Assembly (NCBI GenBank): GCA_017395545.1
Contig: JAFPUF010000093.1
Span: 1 to 54,961 of the forward strand
DNA from: Treponema sp.
Lineage (GTDB): Bacteria; Spirochaetota; Spirochaetia; Treponematales; Treponemataceae
Direction of reading: 5' to 3'
DNA length: 54,961 bases
In this document: piece after piece, positions 8,600 through 17,359 of the stretch
How the letters are laid out: every line of letters begins with the position of its first letter
Position numbering within the stretch: the stretch's first letter is position 1
Made by a program: the position numbers and the translations under genes
The notes under the pieces: model-generated
The model's input: the letters and a program-made list of their open reading frames with translations, nothing else
Database searches by the model: none
Told to the model about the DNA's origin: nothing

Positions 8600-10114
8600 T
8601 TACAGAGGAATGTTTCCGTGTTTTTTGGCGATTATGTCGCTTGTTGTTTTGCCTTCGAGAATCTTGAAGCTCTGGACAACCTTTGCTCTTGTCTCTTCCG
8701 GGTTGATTACGGCTGAGATGTAGTCTCTCTGGGCTGCGATTGTCGGAGTCATGAAAGTCTCACGGTATTCCTGACCTTTTTGTGCCTTAACGTTTGGATC
8801 TGCTTCTTTTGCGTACAGGATCCCGATTGCGCCTTCTGCACCCATTACGGCAATCTCTGCCTTTGGCCATGCGTAGACGAAATCAGCACCCAGATGTTTT
8901 GAGCACATTGCGATGTATGCGCCACCGTATGCTTTTCGTGTGATTACTGTTACTTTCGGAACGCTTGCTTCGCTGTATGCGTAAAGGAGTTTTGCTCCGT
9001 GGCGGATGATTCCTTTCTGCTCTTCCTGAGGTCCCGGAATAAAGCCCGGAACATCAACGAAGGTGAGAAGAGGGATGTCATAGCAGTCACAGTAGCGGAC
9101 GAAGCGGGCGATTTTGTCTGAGGCATCGCAGTTAAGGACACCGCCGAAGAATCCCGGGTTGTTTCCGACGATACCGACTGTCTTTCCTTCGATTTTTCCG
9201 AAGCCGACCACAGCGTTAGCGGCAAATTCTGCCATAATCTCGTAGAAAGTGCCGTCATCAATTACATTCTCGATGATATTCTTGATGTCGTAGCCCTTTG
9301 TGCTTGACTCAGGCAAAACATTCTGGATTTCCTTGAGTTTCTTTGAGCTGAAAGAGAATTCTTTCTTCGCGAACAAGCCGCCTTTTTCTGTCTTTTCTGC
9401 GAACGGAGTTTTGTCACCGTAGTAGTGCGGAATGTAGTCCAGAAGAGCCTTTACTTTCTCGAAGCAGTCCTTTTCGTCTGATGCACGGTAGTGTGCGACA
9501 CCTGACTTCTGAGCATGGATTGCGGCTCCACCCAAGTCCTCTGAAGAAATGTCCATGAACATTACCTGTTTGACGACTTTCGGACCTGTGATATACATCT
9601 CAGAGATTTTGTCTACTGTGAAAATGAAGTCTGTAAGACCTGGAGAGTAAACTGCACCGCCTGCACAAGGGCCGACGATTACAGAAATCTGTGGGATAAC
9701 GCCTGAAGCGCGTACATTCTGCTTGAAGATTTCGCCGTAACCACAGAGAGCGTCAACGCCTTCCTGAATGCGTGCTCCGCCCGAATCGTTTACGCCGATA
9801 ACCGGGCATTTGAATTCGATTGCCTTTGCGATAAGCTCAGCGATTTTTTCGCCGTGAACTTTACCCAAAGAACCGCCCTGAACAGTGAAGTCCTGAGAGT
9901 AGACTGCGACTTTTTTGCCGTTAACGGTTCCGAAGCCAGTGATTACACCGTCATAAGGAATTTCTTTTTTGTCCATGCCGAAGTTCGTGCACTGATGACG
10001 GGCTGCGGCGTAAATTTCCATGAAGCTGTCTTTATCCACCAGCGCATTGATTCGCTCGATAGCGTGGAGTTTTCCTTTTGCATGCTGCTTTTCAAGATTG
10101 TATTCAAAAGCCAT
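8600..10114 (-). CDS. Acyl-CoA carboxyltransferase subunit (methylmalonyl-CoA decarboxylase / propionyl-CoA carboxylase beta type)
   Basis: A 504-residue biotin-dependent carboxyltransferase of the crotonase fold, moving CO2 between acyl-CoA and carboxybiotin. Both halves are present. The N-terminal half has the SQDFTVQGGSLG and NDSGGARIQEGVDAL segments plus the oxyanion region GPCAGGAVYSPGLTDF. The C-terminal half has VGIVGNNPGFFGG, FVDVPGFIPGPQEE, the KAYGGAYIAMCSK segment and an AVMGAEGAIGILY stretch. Length fits the MmdA/PccB family. No biotin carrier, biotin carboxylase or membrane subunit is adjacent, so the partner lies elsewhere and I cannot separate sodium-pump decarboxylase from carboxylase. 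The ATG at 10114 (MAFEYN) is chosen for its ACAGGAG site. A longer frame to 10159 lacks one. It is monocistronic with its own terminator. Confidence 0.88.
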   Translation of the reverse strand: MAFEYNLEKQHAKGKLHAIERINALVDKDSFMEIYAAARHQCTNFGMDKKEIPYDGVITGFGTVNGKKVAVYSQDFTVQGGSLGKVHGEKIAELIAKAIEFKCPVIGVNDSGGARIQEGVDALCGYGEIFKQNVRASGVIPQISVIVGPCAGGAVYSPGLTDFIFTVDKISEMYITGPKVVKQVMFMDISSEDLGGAAIHAQKSGVAHYRASDEKDCFEKVKALLDYIPHYYGDKTPFAEKTEKGGLFAKKEFSFSSKKLKEIQNVLPESSTKGYDIKNIIENVIDDGTFYEIMAEFAANAVVGFGKIEGKTVGIVGNNPGFFGGVLNCDASDKIARFVRYCDCYDIPLLTFVDVPGFIPGPQEEQKGIIRHGAKLLYAYSEASVPKVTVITRKAYGGAYIAMCSKHLGADFVYAWPKAEIAVMGAEGAIGILYAKEADPNVKAQKGQEYRETFMTPTIAAQRDYISAVINPEETRAKVVQSFKILEGKTTSDIIAKKHGNIPL

Positions 10115-10166
10115 GATTATCTCCTGTCTTAAAAATCTAGAAAAGTCTATAGTTCTCACGCAAAAA

Positions 10167-10198
10167 TGTCAATATGACAAAAAATGAAATTTTGTCAT
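10167..10198. promoter_or_regulatory. Candidate operator: three TGTCA half-sites between divergent genes
   Basis: TGTCA-ATA-TGACA (10167-10179) overlaps a second inverted repeat with arms ATGACAAAA (10174-10182) and TTTTGTCAT (10190-10198). It sits between the divergently transcribed carboxyltransferase gene and clpC, where a regulator could act on either. The binding protein is unknown. A possible clpC promoter follows (TTGCCG at 10223, 17 bp, TATCTT at 10246). Confidence 0.45.
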
Positions 10199-10268
10199 TT
10201 TAAAATAATTTCCATAATCTTATTGCCGAATATCTAAAAAATCCTTATCTTTATATTCAGGAAATTAT

Positions 10269-12797
10269 ATGAAAGGACTCTCTCAAAAAGCACAGCGAAT
10301 TCTTACCGAATTTGCACAGGTTGAAGGCCGAAATTCGGGTCTCCCGGAACTTTTACCGGAGCATGCTATTCTCGCAATGCTCAAAAATACTGACTGCCAG
10401 GCATTTTCCGTGTTAAAAACACTTAATATAAATATTCTTTCTTTCCAGCTTCTTCTGGAACAGTTTTTGTCCGGAATCCAGCGGGTGCAGAATCCGCCGA
10501 GTTTTTCGGCTCTTCCTCCGAGCCGGCGGCTTCGTACACTTCTTGACGTGTCTGTGATTGAGTCTCGTTCTCTCAGAAGCGAATATGTCGGAACGGAACA
10601 TCTTCTTCTTGCTGCAATCCGGGAAGAAAATTCAGCTTCTTACAGATTTTTTGAGCGGTGTTCAATTTCGCTTGATACTGTTCGTAATGTCGTCAGGGAT
10701 CTCACGAATGAAAACGGCGGTGAAGATTCTGGTGAAAACCGTGAGGCAGAATTTGCCGGTGCACGAAACAACGAAAATCCAAACCAGAAAAAAAAGTCGT
10801 TTATTGCAGAATTCAGCCGGGATTTAACCGATCTGGCAAAAAAAGGCGAGCTTGATCCTGTAATCGGTCGTGCATCTGAAATTGAGCGCGTAGTTCAGAT
10901 TCTCAGCCGCCGTACAAAGAACAATCCGATTCTTGTAGGAGAGCCGGGGGTTGGTAAAACTTCGATAGCGGACGGTCTTGCCCAGAGAATTGCCCGTGGA
11001 GACGTTCCATACAATCTTCTGCAAAAACGAGTTCTTCTTCTCGATATTACGGCTATGGTCGCAGGAACAAAATACCGCGGTGATTTTGAAGAAAGAATGA
11101 AAAGAATGATAAAAGAGGTAAAGGAGTCCAAAGACATAATACTCTTTATCGATGAAATTCACATGATTATCGGCGCCGGAAGTCCTGACGGAACTATGGA
11201 CGCAAGCAATATTTTAAAACCTTCTCTTTCCCGTGGAGAGCTTCAGCTTGTAGGGGCAACGACTTACAAAGAATACCGCAAGCACATTGAAAAAGATTCT
11301 GCTCTCGCCAGAAGATTTCAGCTTGTAAAAATTGCAGAGCCTTCAACAGAAGATACGATTCAGATTCTCAACGGTCTCAAGCCAAAATACGAAGAATTCC
11401 ACAATGTCACTTACGATGACGGTACAATCGAGGCAATCGTAAAGCTTTCTTCACGCTATATTCCTGAGAAATTTCAGCCGGACAAGGCGATTGATTTGCT
11501 GGACGAGGCGGGAAGTGCAAAAAAAATTGCATCTGAGAGCCGTCCTAGTGAACTTGCCGAACTTGAAAAATCTATTGATGAACTCAGTCATGAAAAAGAA
11601 GGGCTTGTCGCAAATCAGGATTATGAGAGGGCAGCTCAAATCCGAGATAAAGTTCGTGATTTAAAGCAGAAACTAGACGATTTCAACAATTACTGGAAGA
11701 ATAATGCCGTTTCAGTCCGTAAGCACGTAACAGTATCCGATATTGCAAGAATTATCTCCGAAATGACGGGAATTCCTGCAGGTCAGCTTGATTCAAATGA
11801 GGCGGGACGACTGCTCGACATGGAAAAAGAAATCCACAAGGATGTTATCGGTCAGGACGAGGCCGTAAAATATCTTTCAAGCGCAATCCGACGAAGCCGT
11901 GCTGGTGTCTCTTCCCCGAACAGACCGCTTGGTTCATTCATCTTTCTGGGACCTACGGGCGTTGGAAAGACCCAGCTTGCGAAAGCGATGGCAAAATTTC
12001 TCTTTGGAACCGAAGATTCTTTAATCCGAATCGATATGTCGGATTTCATGGAAAAGCACACTTCAAGCCGTCTGGTGGGTTCTGCTCCGGGCTATGTCGG
12101 CTACGAAGAGGGCGGTATGCTCACGAATAAGGTTTTGCAGAAGCCGTATTCGGTCGTTCTTTTTGATGAAATCGAGAAAGCTCACAACGAAGTTTTCAAT
12201 CTTCTTCTTCAGATTCTCGAAGAAGGCGAAATCAGCGATAATCTTGGGCATACGGTAAATTTTAGAAACACTGTTATCATTATGACGAGCAATGCGGGGG
12301 CTCGAAGCATCACCGCTGACAAAAAACTCGGATTTGCCCAGCTCGACGATGGATTTTTGCCGCCAGAGGAAATCAAGGCGAATGCAATGGAAGAACTCAA
12401 ACGAATCATGGCACCTGAGCTTATCAACCGAATCGACGATATCGTTGTGTTCAATCCTCTTAAGCGTGAAGAAATTTCAAAAATTCTCGACATCCAGATT
12501 GCAGAGCTTGAAGGCCGTCTTTCAGAAAAAAACATTCATCTTTCAATCAAGCCGAAGGCAAGGGACTATCTTCTCGACCACGGCTACGAACCAAGCATGG
12601 GAGCGCGCCCAATGCGACGCTTGATTCAGAACGAAATCGAAGACCAGCTCGCAAACCTTATCCTGGGCGGAAAAATTGGTGAGAGTGGAGATGTCGAAGT
12701 CTGTTTTGAGAAAGAAAAACTTGTCGTAAAGGCCAGAAAAGAAAAACGCTCCAGTGTTCCAGCTTTGAATTCTGAGTCTTTAAAAGCTTCCGATTAA
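10269..12797 (+). CDS. clpC: Clp protease ATPase subunit with UVR motif (ClpC type)
   Basis: An 842-residue class I Hsp100 unfoldase that feeds proteins to ClpP. It has an N-terminal Clp repeat domain (about 1-145), first AAA module (Walker A GEPGVGKT near 225, Walker B LFIDEIHMIIGAG), a middle helical region with a UVR motif (about 430-465, ending YERAAQIRDKVRDLKQKL), second AAA module (Walker A GPTGVGKT near 561, Walker B VVLFDEIEKAH) and a C-terminal D2-small domain (GYEPSMGARPMRR). The UVR motif separates it from ClpA and ClpB. A linker at about 155-175 is rich in E, N and G. The ATG at 10269 has AGGA 7 nt upstream. Its last 18 nt overlap the end of the convergent feoAB gene. No clpP or mcsB is nearby. 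Confidence 0.93.
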   Translation: MKGLSQKAQRILTEFAQVEGRNSGLPELLPEHAILAMLKNTDCQAFSVLKTLNINILSFQLLLEQFLSGIQRVQNPPSFSALPPSRRLRTLLDVSVIESRSLRSEYVGTEHLLLAAIREENSASYRFFERCSISLDTVRNVVRDLTNENGGEDSGENREAEFAGARNNENPNQKKKSFIAEFSRDLTDLAKKGELDPVIGRASEIERVVQILSRRTKNNPILVGEPGVGKTSIADGLAQRIARGDVPYNLLQKRVLLLDITAMVAGTKYRGDFEERMKRMIKEVKESKDIILFIDEIHMIIGAGSPDGTMDASNILKPSLSRGELQLVGATTYKEYRKHIEKDSALARRFQLVKIAEPSTEDTIQILNGLKPKYEEFHNVTYDDGTIEAIVKLSSRYIPEKFQPDKAIDLLDEAGSAKKIASESRPSELAELEKSIDELSHEKEGLVANQDYERAAQIRDKVRDLKQKLDDFNNYWKNNAVSVRKHVTVSDIARIISEMTGIPAGQLDSNEAGRLLDMEKEIHKDVIGQDEAVKYLSSAIRRSRAGVSSPNRPLGSFIFLGPTGVGKTQLAKAMAKFLFGTEDSLIRIDMSDFMEKHTSSRLVGSAPGYVGYEEGGMLTNKVLQKPYSVVLFDEIEKAHNEVFNLLLQILEEGEISDNLGHTVNFRNTVIIMTSNAGARSITADKKLGFAQLDDGFLPPEEIKANAMEELKRIMAPELINRIDDIVVFNPLKREEISKILDIQIAELEGRLSEKNIHLSIKPKARDYLLDHGYEPSMGARPMRRLIQNEIEDQLANLILGGKIGESGDVEVCFEKEKLVVKARKEKRSSVPALNSESLKASD

Positions 12798-15119
12798 CCT
12801 TACGGCAAAGGCGAAAATCCATGCAACGGCGCACTGCCAAAGAACAACGCCGACTGCCCATTTTGCGCCAAGCTCTCTCTTAATCGAGGCTATTGCTGCG
12901 ACACATGGCGTGTACAGAAGGCTGAAGACAAGAAGAGAAGCTGCTGTGAGAGAAGAAATTGCGTTCGCAACACCGTTATCGAACAAAATGCCGAGGGTCG
13001 AGACAACGCTTTCCTTTGCGATAAAGCCTGAGATAAGCGAAGTGCAGATTCTCCAGTCACCCATGCCGAGAGGCTCGAAAATCGGGGAGAGAAGACCTGC
13101 GAAAAGGGCGAGAATGCTTTCTTTTGAGTCTTCGACAAGGTTAAGGCGGATGTCAAAACTCTGCAAGAACCATACTACAATCGTAGCGATAAAAATAACT
13201 GTGAATGCCCTCTGCAAGAAGTCCTTTGCCTTTTCCCACAGAAGCTGGGCGACATTCCGCACGCTCGGAAGCCTGTAATTCGGAAGTTCCATAACGAAAG
13301 GAACAGCCTCGCCCTTAAAGAAAGTTTTTCGCCAGATAAAAGCGACGAGAATTCCTGTGATTATTCCCAGAAGGTAAAGACCTGTCATTACAAAACCGCC
13401 GTGCTTTGGGAAAAATGCCCCGACAAAGAATGCGTAAATCGGAAGTTTAGCCGTACAGCTCATAAAGGGTGTGAGAAGAATCGTCATCTTTCGGTCTCGT
13501 TCGCTAGGAAGAATCCTTGTTGACATGACAGCCGGAACCGTGCAACCAAAGCCAATCAGAAGCGGAACTATACTGCGCCCGGAAAGACCGATTTTTCTGA
13601 GCAAGGAATCCATGACAAAGGCAACGCGTGCAATGTAGCCGGAATCTTCAAGGAGAGAAAGAAAGAAAAACAGTGTGACGATAATCGGAAGGAAGGAAAG
13701 AACGCTTCCTACACCCGCAAAAATACCGTCGATTATGAGTCCGTGGAGAACATCGTTTGTTCCAAGGGACGAAAGACCTGAATCAACAAGGGAAGTGAGA
13801 GAATCAATACCTGTTTCAAGAAGACTTTGCAGGCCCGCACCGATTACATTGAAAGTAAGGTAGAAGACAAGTGCCATAATCACAATGAAAGACGGAATTG
13901 CCGTGTATTTTCCTGTGAAAACCCTGTCGATTTTCTGTGAGCGGATTCTTTCTTTTGATTCCCGGGGCTTTGTGACGCACTGCTCGCAGACCTTTTTGAT
14001 GAAAGCGAATCTCATGTCAGCCATAGCTGCACTTCGGTCAAGATTTCGCTCCTTTTCCATCTGAAGTGAGATATGCTCCAGAGTTTCTTTTTCGTTCATA
14101 TCCAGATCAAGCTGATAGGCAATTCTTTTGTCGCCTTCAAGGAGTTTTGCGGCGGCAAAGTGAACTGGAATCTGAGTTTTTTCGGCATGGTCTTTTATAA
14201 GGTGAGTGACGGCATGAATCGCCCTGTGAACGGCTCCACCGTTGTCGTTTTCGTCGCAGAAATCCTGACGGAGAGGTTTTTCCTGATAATGGGCGACATG
14301 AAGGGCGTGCTTTACAAGCTCATCTACACCCTGATTTTTATTCGCTGAAATCGGGATAACTGGCACTCCAAGAAGCCTTTCCATTTTGTTGACATCAACA
14401 GCCCCACCGTTTCCTGTCATCTCGTCCATCATGTTGAGGGCAATTACCATAGGAATATCAAGCTCCAGAAGCTGCATCGTGAGGTAAAGGTTGCGCTCAA
14501 TGTTCGTAGCATCTACGATATTGATGATTCCGTGCGGTTTTTCATTTAGGACAAAATCTCGTGAGATAAGCTCTTCGCTCGAATACGGAGACATTGAATA
14601 AATGCCCGGTAAATCCGTGACGAGTGTATTTGCCTTAGAGCGAATCTGACCGCTTTTTCGGTCTACGGTGACTCCCGGAAAGTTCCCGACATGCTGATTT
14701 GAGCCTGTGAGCTGGTTAAAAAGCGTGGTTTTGCCAGAATTCTGGTTTCCGACCAGCGCATAAGTGAGAATCGTGTCATCGGGAAGGGGATTTTCGTTTT
14801 CTTTTTCGTGGAATTTGCCTTCCTCACCAAGACCCGGGTGAGACGCTTCCTTTTCGTAAGTTTTCTGTGTGAGAGAAGAGGTGTATTCTGAATCGGAAAG
14901 AGGCTCAACTTCGATTTTTGCGGCATCTGCAAGGCGAAGGGTAAGCTCGTAACCGTGAATCTCGATTTCCATCGGGTCGCCGAGCGGGGCAAGCTTGATT
15001 TTTTTGAGAAAAGCCCCCGGAATCACGCCCATGTCCAGAAAATGCTGGCGAAGCTCGCCGTTCCCGCCGACGGAAGTAATTCTTGCGGAAGAAGAAAGTG
15101 GTAAATCCTGTAATGTCAT
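12780..15119 (-). CDS. feoB: FeoA-FeoB fusion, ferrous iron transporter
   Basis: A 779-residue protein joining a FeoA SH3-like domain (about 1-75; begins MTLQDLPLSSSARI, with RQHFLDMGVIPG) to FeoB. The FeoB G domain has G1 GNQNSGKTTLFN, the GNFPGVTVDRKSG switch, G3 DLPGIYSMSPYS and G4 NMMD (about 125-290). It is followed by a cytoplasmic helical domain and about ten membrane helices with the two Gate regions (IPLLIGFGCTVPAVM and LYTPCVAAIASIKRELG). It imports Fe2+ across the inner membrane. Fe-S proteins such as the hydrogenase-like receptor fit such a need, though no direct link is seen. There is no ribosome-binding site; TACAAT lies 6 nt before the ATG, so the mRNA may be leaderless. The 3' end overlaps clpC. 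Confidence 0.93.
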   Translation of the reverse strand: MTLQDLPLSSSARITSVGGNGELRQHFLDMGVIPGAFLKKIKLAPLGDPMEIEIHGYELTLRLADAAKIEVEPLSDSEYTSSLTQKTYEKEASHPGLGEEGKFHEKENENPLPDDTILTYALVGNQNSGKTTLFNQLTGSNQHVGNFPGVTVDRKSGQIRSKANTLVTDLPGIYSMSPYSSEELISRDFVLNEKPHGIINIVDATNIERNLYLTMQLLELDIPMVIALNMMDEMTGNGGAVDVNKMERLLGVPVIPISANKNQGVDELVKHALHVAHYQEKPLRQDFCDENDNGGAVHRAIHAVTHLIKDHAEKTQIPVHFAAAKLLEGDKRIAYQLDLDMNEKETLEHISLQMEKERNLDRSAAMADMRFAFIKKVCEQCVTKPRESKERIRSQKIDRVFTGKYTAIPSFIVIMALVFYLTFNVIGAGLQSLLETGIDSLTSLVDSGLSSLGTNDVLHGLIIDGIFAGVGSVLSFLPIIVTLFFFLSLLEDSGYIARVAFVMDSLLRKIGLSGRSIVPLLIGFGCTVPAVMSTRILPSERDRKMTILLTPFMSCTAKLPIYAFFVGAFFPKHGGFVMTGLYLLGIITGILVAFIWRKTFFKGEAVPFVMELPNYRLPSVRNVAQLLWEKAKDFLQRAFTVIFIATIVVWFLQSFDIRLNLVEDSKESILALFAGLLSPIFEPLGMGDWRICTSLISGFIAKESVVSTLGILFDNGVANAISSLTAASLLVFSLLYTPCVAAIASIKRELGAKWAVGVVLWQCAVAWIFAFAVRLIGSF

Positions 15120-15174
15120 AGGTATATTGTAAACTGAAAATTAAAAAATGAAAATTGAAAAATCAGTTTTCTGT

Positions 15175-16332
15175 TTATCGTTTCTTTTTCCCGATCCGGA
15201 CTCCGACGCCTAGCTGTGTGAGAGTGTTTTTGATTGCGAATTCAAGCTCTGTTCTCTGCGGATTCATAGGAAGAACGAAGTGGCGGCACTGGTTCCAGGT
15301 TTTTGTGTAGAGTTCGCCAGCTGCACTTTTTGTTGAGACTTCTTTCTGCCAGTCAGTGAGTGAAGAGATGAAATCGTAGACCAGATAGGTGAGTCTTTTT
15401 CCAAGTCTTGAAGACGGCTCATTTTTTACGAGTGAGTCGAGTTCTTTCAGATGCAGCATATATTTTTTTTCAAATGCTCTGTCTGCGTACATAAGGGCGC
15501 ATGCAGAAGGCTGAAGGTACATGAACAAATCTTCATCCATTGCTGCGGAAACTATTTCGTATGAATGACCTGAATTTATGATTTTTAAAAGTTCTTCAGT
15601 AAGCCTTGAAGGTGATACGGGAGAGAGAAGATGCGCGCTTTTGCGGATTTTTGATTTGAGCGAGTGGGGAAGTTTGCATCCGGTTGTCGCACTGTATTTT
15701 ACGGCACGAAGCATTCTCACCGGGTCTTCGACAAAAATTCTGTCAAGCGGAATTACAGGGTGGATAACTTTTTTCCTGATATCTTCAACGCCGTTTACAT
15801 AGTCAATTACATATTCTTTGAGAGGATCATAGTAAAGGGCATTGAGCGTGAAATCCCGCCGCTGAACGTCTTCGTCCATTGTACCGAAAGCGTTTCCTAC
15901 AGAACCGTCGCAGATTGAGCGGAATGTAGATACTTCAAAAATCTTTTGTCCGAAAAAAACATGAACGAGACGGAATCTTTTTCCGATGATTCTGGAATTT
16001 CGGAAAAGCTTTTTGATTTTGGAAGGAGTTGCTTCGGTTACAATGTCAAAGTCTTTGGGCGTTTTGCCTACGATAAGGTCACGTACGGCTCCGCCTACTA
16101 TATAAGCGTCATAACCACATTCACGGAGGTGTCTGATAATAAAAAGGGCATCAGGGTCTACATCTTTTAATTGAATTTTATGTTCGTCTTTAGTATAAAT
16201 AACGGCTTTTTTGACCGGCTTTCCCTTGCTGTCTGATGAATAACGGATTAACACAATGTGGATATAATACTCAAAATACACTTTTTCTTCAACTCTTTCA
16301 ATTTTTCTCAATCTGTGATAATCTTTGCGCAT
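15175..16332 (-). CDS. pcnB: Poly(A) polymerase / CCA nucleotidyltransferase family protein (PcnB type)
   Basis: A class II nucleotidyltransferase that adds nucleotides to RNA 3' ends. The active site is clear: YIVGGAVRDLIVGKTPKDFD followed by IVTEATP, with catalytic Asp pair DFD. The RNSRIIGKRFRLVHVFF segment is the pattern of PcnB-type poly(A) polymerases rather than CCA enzymes. RRDFTLNALYYDP and the EDPVRMLRAVKYSA block follow. The C-terminal third is less conserved and ends RIGKKKR. Unlike the second nucleotidyltransferase at 30870-32270, it has no HD domain. The start is uncertain: the first residues from the ATG at 16332 read through a degenerate CAGATT repeat with no ribosome-binding site. 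A GTG at 16254 (VLIRYSSDSKGKPVKK) is a plausible true start. About 360 residues if so. Confidence 0.85.
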   Translation of the reverse strand: MRKDYHRLRKIERVEEKVYFEYYIHIVLIRYSSDSKGKPVKKAVIYTKDEHKIQLKDVDPDALFIIRHLRECGYDAYIVGGAVRDLIVGKTPKDFDIVTEATPSKIKKLFRNSRIIGKRFRLVHVFFGQKIFEVSTFRSICDGSVGNAFGTMDEDVQRRDFTLNALYYDPLKEYVIDYVNGVEDIRKKVIHPVIPLDRIFVEDPVRMLRAVKYSATTGCKLPHSLKSKIRKSAHLLSPVSPSRLTEELLKIINSGHSYEIVSAAMDEDLFMYLQPSACALMYADRAFEKKYMLHLKELDSLVKNEPSSRLGKRLTYLVYDFISSLTDWQKEVSTKSAAGELYTKTWNQCRHFVLPMNPQRTELEFAIKNTLTQLGVGVRIGKKKR

Positions 16333-16345
16333 CTTTGGTTAAAAA
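16310..16345. repeat. Degenerate arm of the CAGATT repeat family
   Basis: The + strand reads CTCAATCTGTGATAATCTTT and then GCGCATCTTTGGTTAAAAACC, a decayed version of the right arm seen at 19592-19621. It lies between the divergent pcnB-like gene and purC and overlaps the longest reading frame of the former. Confidence 0.55.
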
Positions 16346-16360
16346 CCCCAGGAGTCAAAA

Positions 16361-17227
16361 ATGAAAAAAATTATCAGCGGAAAAGTCCGCGAAGTTTATG
16401 ATCTCGAAGACGGCCGCATGGTCATCGTCACTACAGACCGAATCTCTGCTTTCGATGTAATCCTTCCTACGATGATTACTGACAAGGGCAAGGTTCTCAA
16501 CGCCCTCTCAAATTTCTGGTTCGACCTTACAAAGGACATCACAAAGAACCACATGATTTCAAGCGACCTCAAGGATATGCCGGCTGAATTCCAGAAACCT
16601 GAGTATGAAGGACGCACTATTCTCGTCAAAAAACTCAAGATGATTCCTTACGAAGTTATCGTACGCGGATATATGTTCGGTTCAATGTACGAAGCTTACA
16701 AAAAAGGCGAGCCATTCCTCGGACATTCGTTCACAAAAAAATATGAGCAGGCAGAAAAACTTGATGAGCCTATCGTAACTCCTTCGACAAAAGCCGCTGA
16801 AGGCCACGACATCAACGTCACAATCGACTACATGAAGGAAGACCTGGATAAGCTCTATCCTGGAAAAGACCTCGGCTCAAAAATCGAAAAAACAGCGCTC
16901 GCAATCTATAAAAAATGCTACGAGCACGCCGCAAAGAACGGAATTATCATCGCCGACACAAAATTCGAGTTCGGTCTTGATGAAAACGGCGACCTCGTCC
17001 TCGGCGACGAAGTCCTCACTCCAGATTCAAGCCGCTTCTGGAACGCTGCTGAATATAAAGTTGGAACAAGCCCTGCAAGCTACGACAAGCAGTTCATCCG
17101 TGACTGGCTCAAGGCAAACAACCTCGCAGGTGATCCTTCAATCAAGGAAGTTCCGGCTGACGTCGTTGCACAGACTTCTAAACTCTATCATGAGTGCGTA
17201 AAAAAGATTACCGGAAAAGACCTGTAA
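16361..17227 (+). CDS. purC: SAICAR synthetase
   Basis: A 288-residue phosphoribosylaminoimidazole-succinocarboxamide synthase, the purine step that joins aspartate to CAIR using ATP. Family marks are the start (SGKVREVYDLEDGRMVIVTT), DRISAFDVILP, the VIVRGYMFGSMYEAYKKGE block and the magnesium/ATP segment IADTKFEFGLDENGDLVLGD, followed by DEVLTPDSSRFW and SYDKQFIRDWL. The length fits the longer eukaryote-like/bacteroidal PurC subgroup (about 290-315) rather than the 235-residue type. AGGAG lies 7 nt before the ATG. No other pur gene is nearby, but prs in this window provides its upstream precursor PRPP. Confidence 0.94.
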   Translation: MKKIISGKVREVYDLEDGRMVIVTTDRISAFDVILPTMITDKGKVLNALSNFWFDLTKDITKNHMISSDLKDMPAEFQKPEYEGRTILVKKLKMIPYEVIVRGYMFGSMYEAYKKGEPFLGHSFTKKYEQAEKLDEPIVTPSTKAAEGHDINVTIDYMKEDLDKLYPGKDLGSKIEKTALAIYKKCYEHAAKNGIIIADTKFEFGLDENGDLVLGDEVLTPDSSRFWNAAEYKVGTSPASYDKQFIRDWLKANNLAGDPSIKEVPADVVAQTSKLYHECVKKITGKDL

Positions 17228-17237
17228 TTATAATTTG

Positions 17238-17293
17238 AACCAGAAAATGTCAAAAAAGTCCATAATCTTGACAAATTTGACAATTTTTTGGTT
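17238..17293. repeat. Imperfect inverted repeat between purC and hppA
   Basis: The left arm AACCAGAAAATGTCA (17238-17252) can pair with TGACAATTTTTTGGTT (17278-17293) with a single bulge. The right arm overlaps a direct repeat of TTGACAAAT/TTGACAATT. It may be a purC transcript end or a control site for hppA. Confidence 0.4.
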
Positions 17294-17302
17294 TAACAAA
17301 TC

Positions 17303-17311
17303 TGCTATGAT
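17303..17311 (+). promoter_or_regulatory. Extended -10 promoter of hppA
   Basis: TGC-TATGAT is an extended -10 element. TTGACA hexamers at 17268 and 17277 lie too far upstream (23 bp or more) for a standard -35, so the TGn extension probably matters. AAGGAG at 17344-17349 precedes the hppA ATG. Confidence 0.45.
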
Positions 17312-17359
17312 ACCCTTGTCAGAAAATTTAAAAATGTTTCTGCAAGGAGTATCAAAACA

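Noticed and set aside
15131..15171. AAACTGA...TCAGTTT inverted repeat as a terminator between feoAB and the pcnB-like gene
   Set aside because: The arms are short and A/T rich, with no clear T run in a useful position, and both flanking genes run leftward with the feoAB promoter overlapping it.
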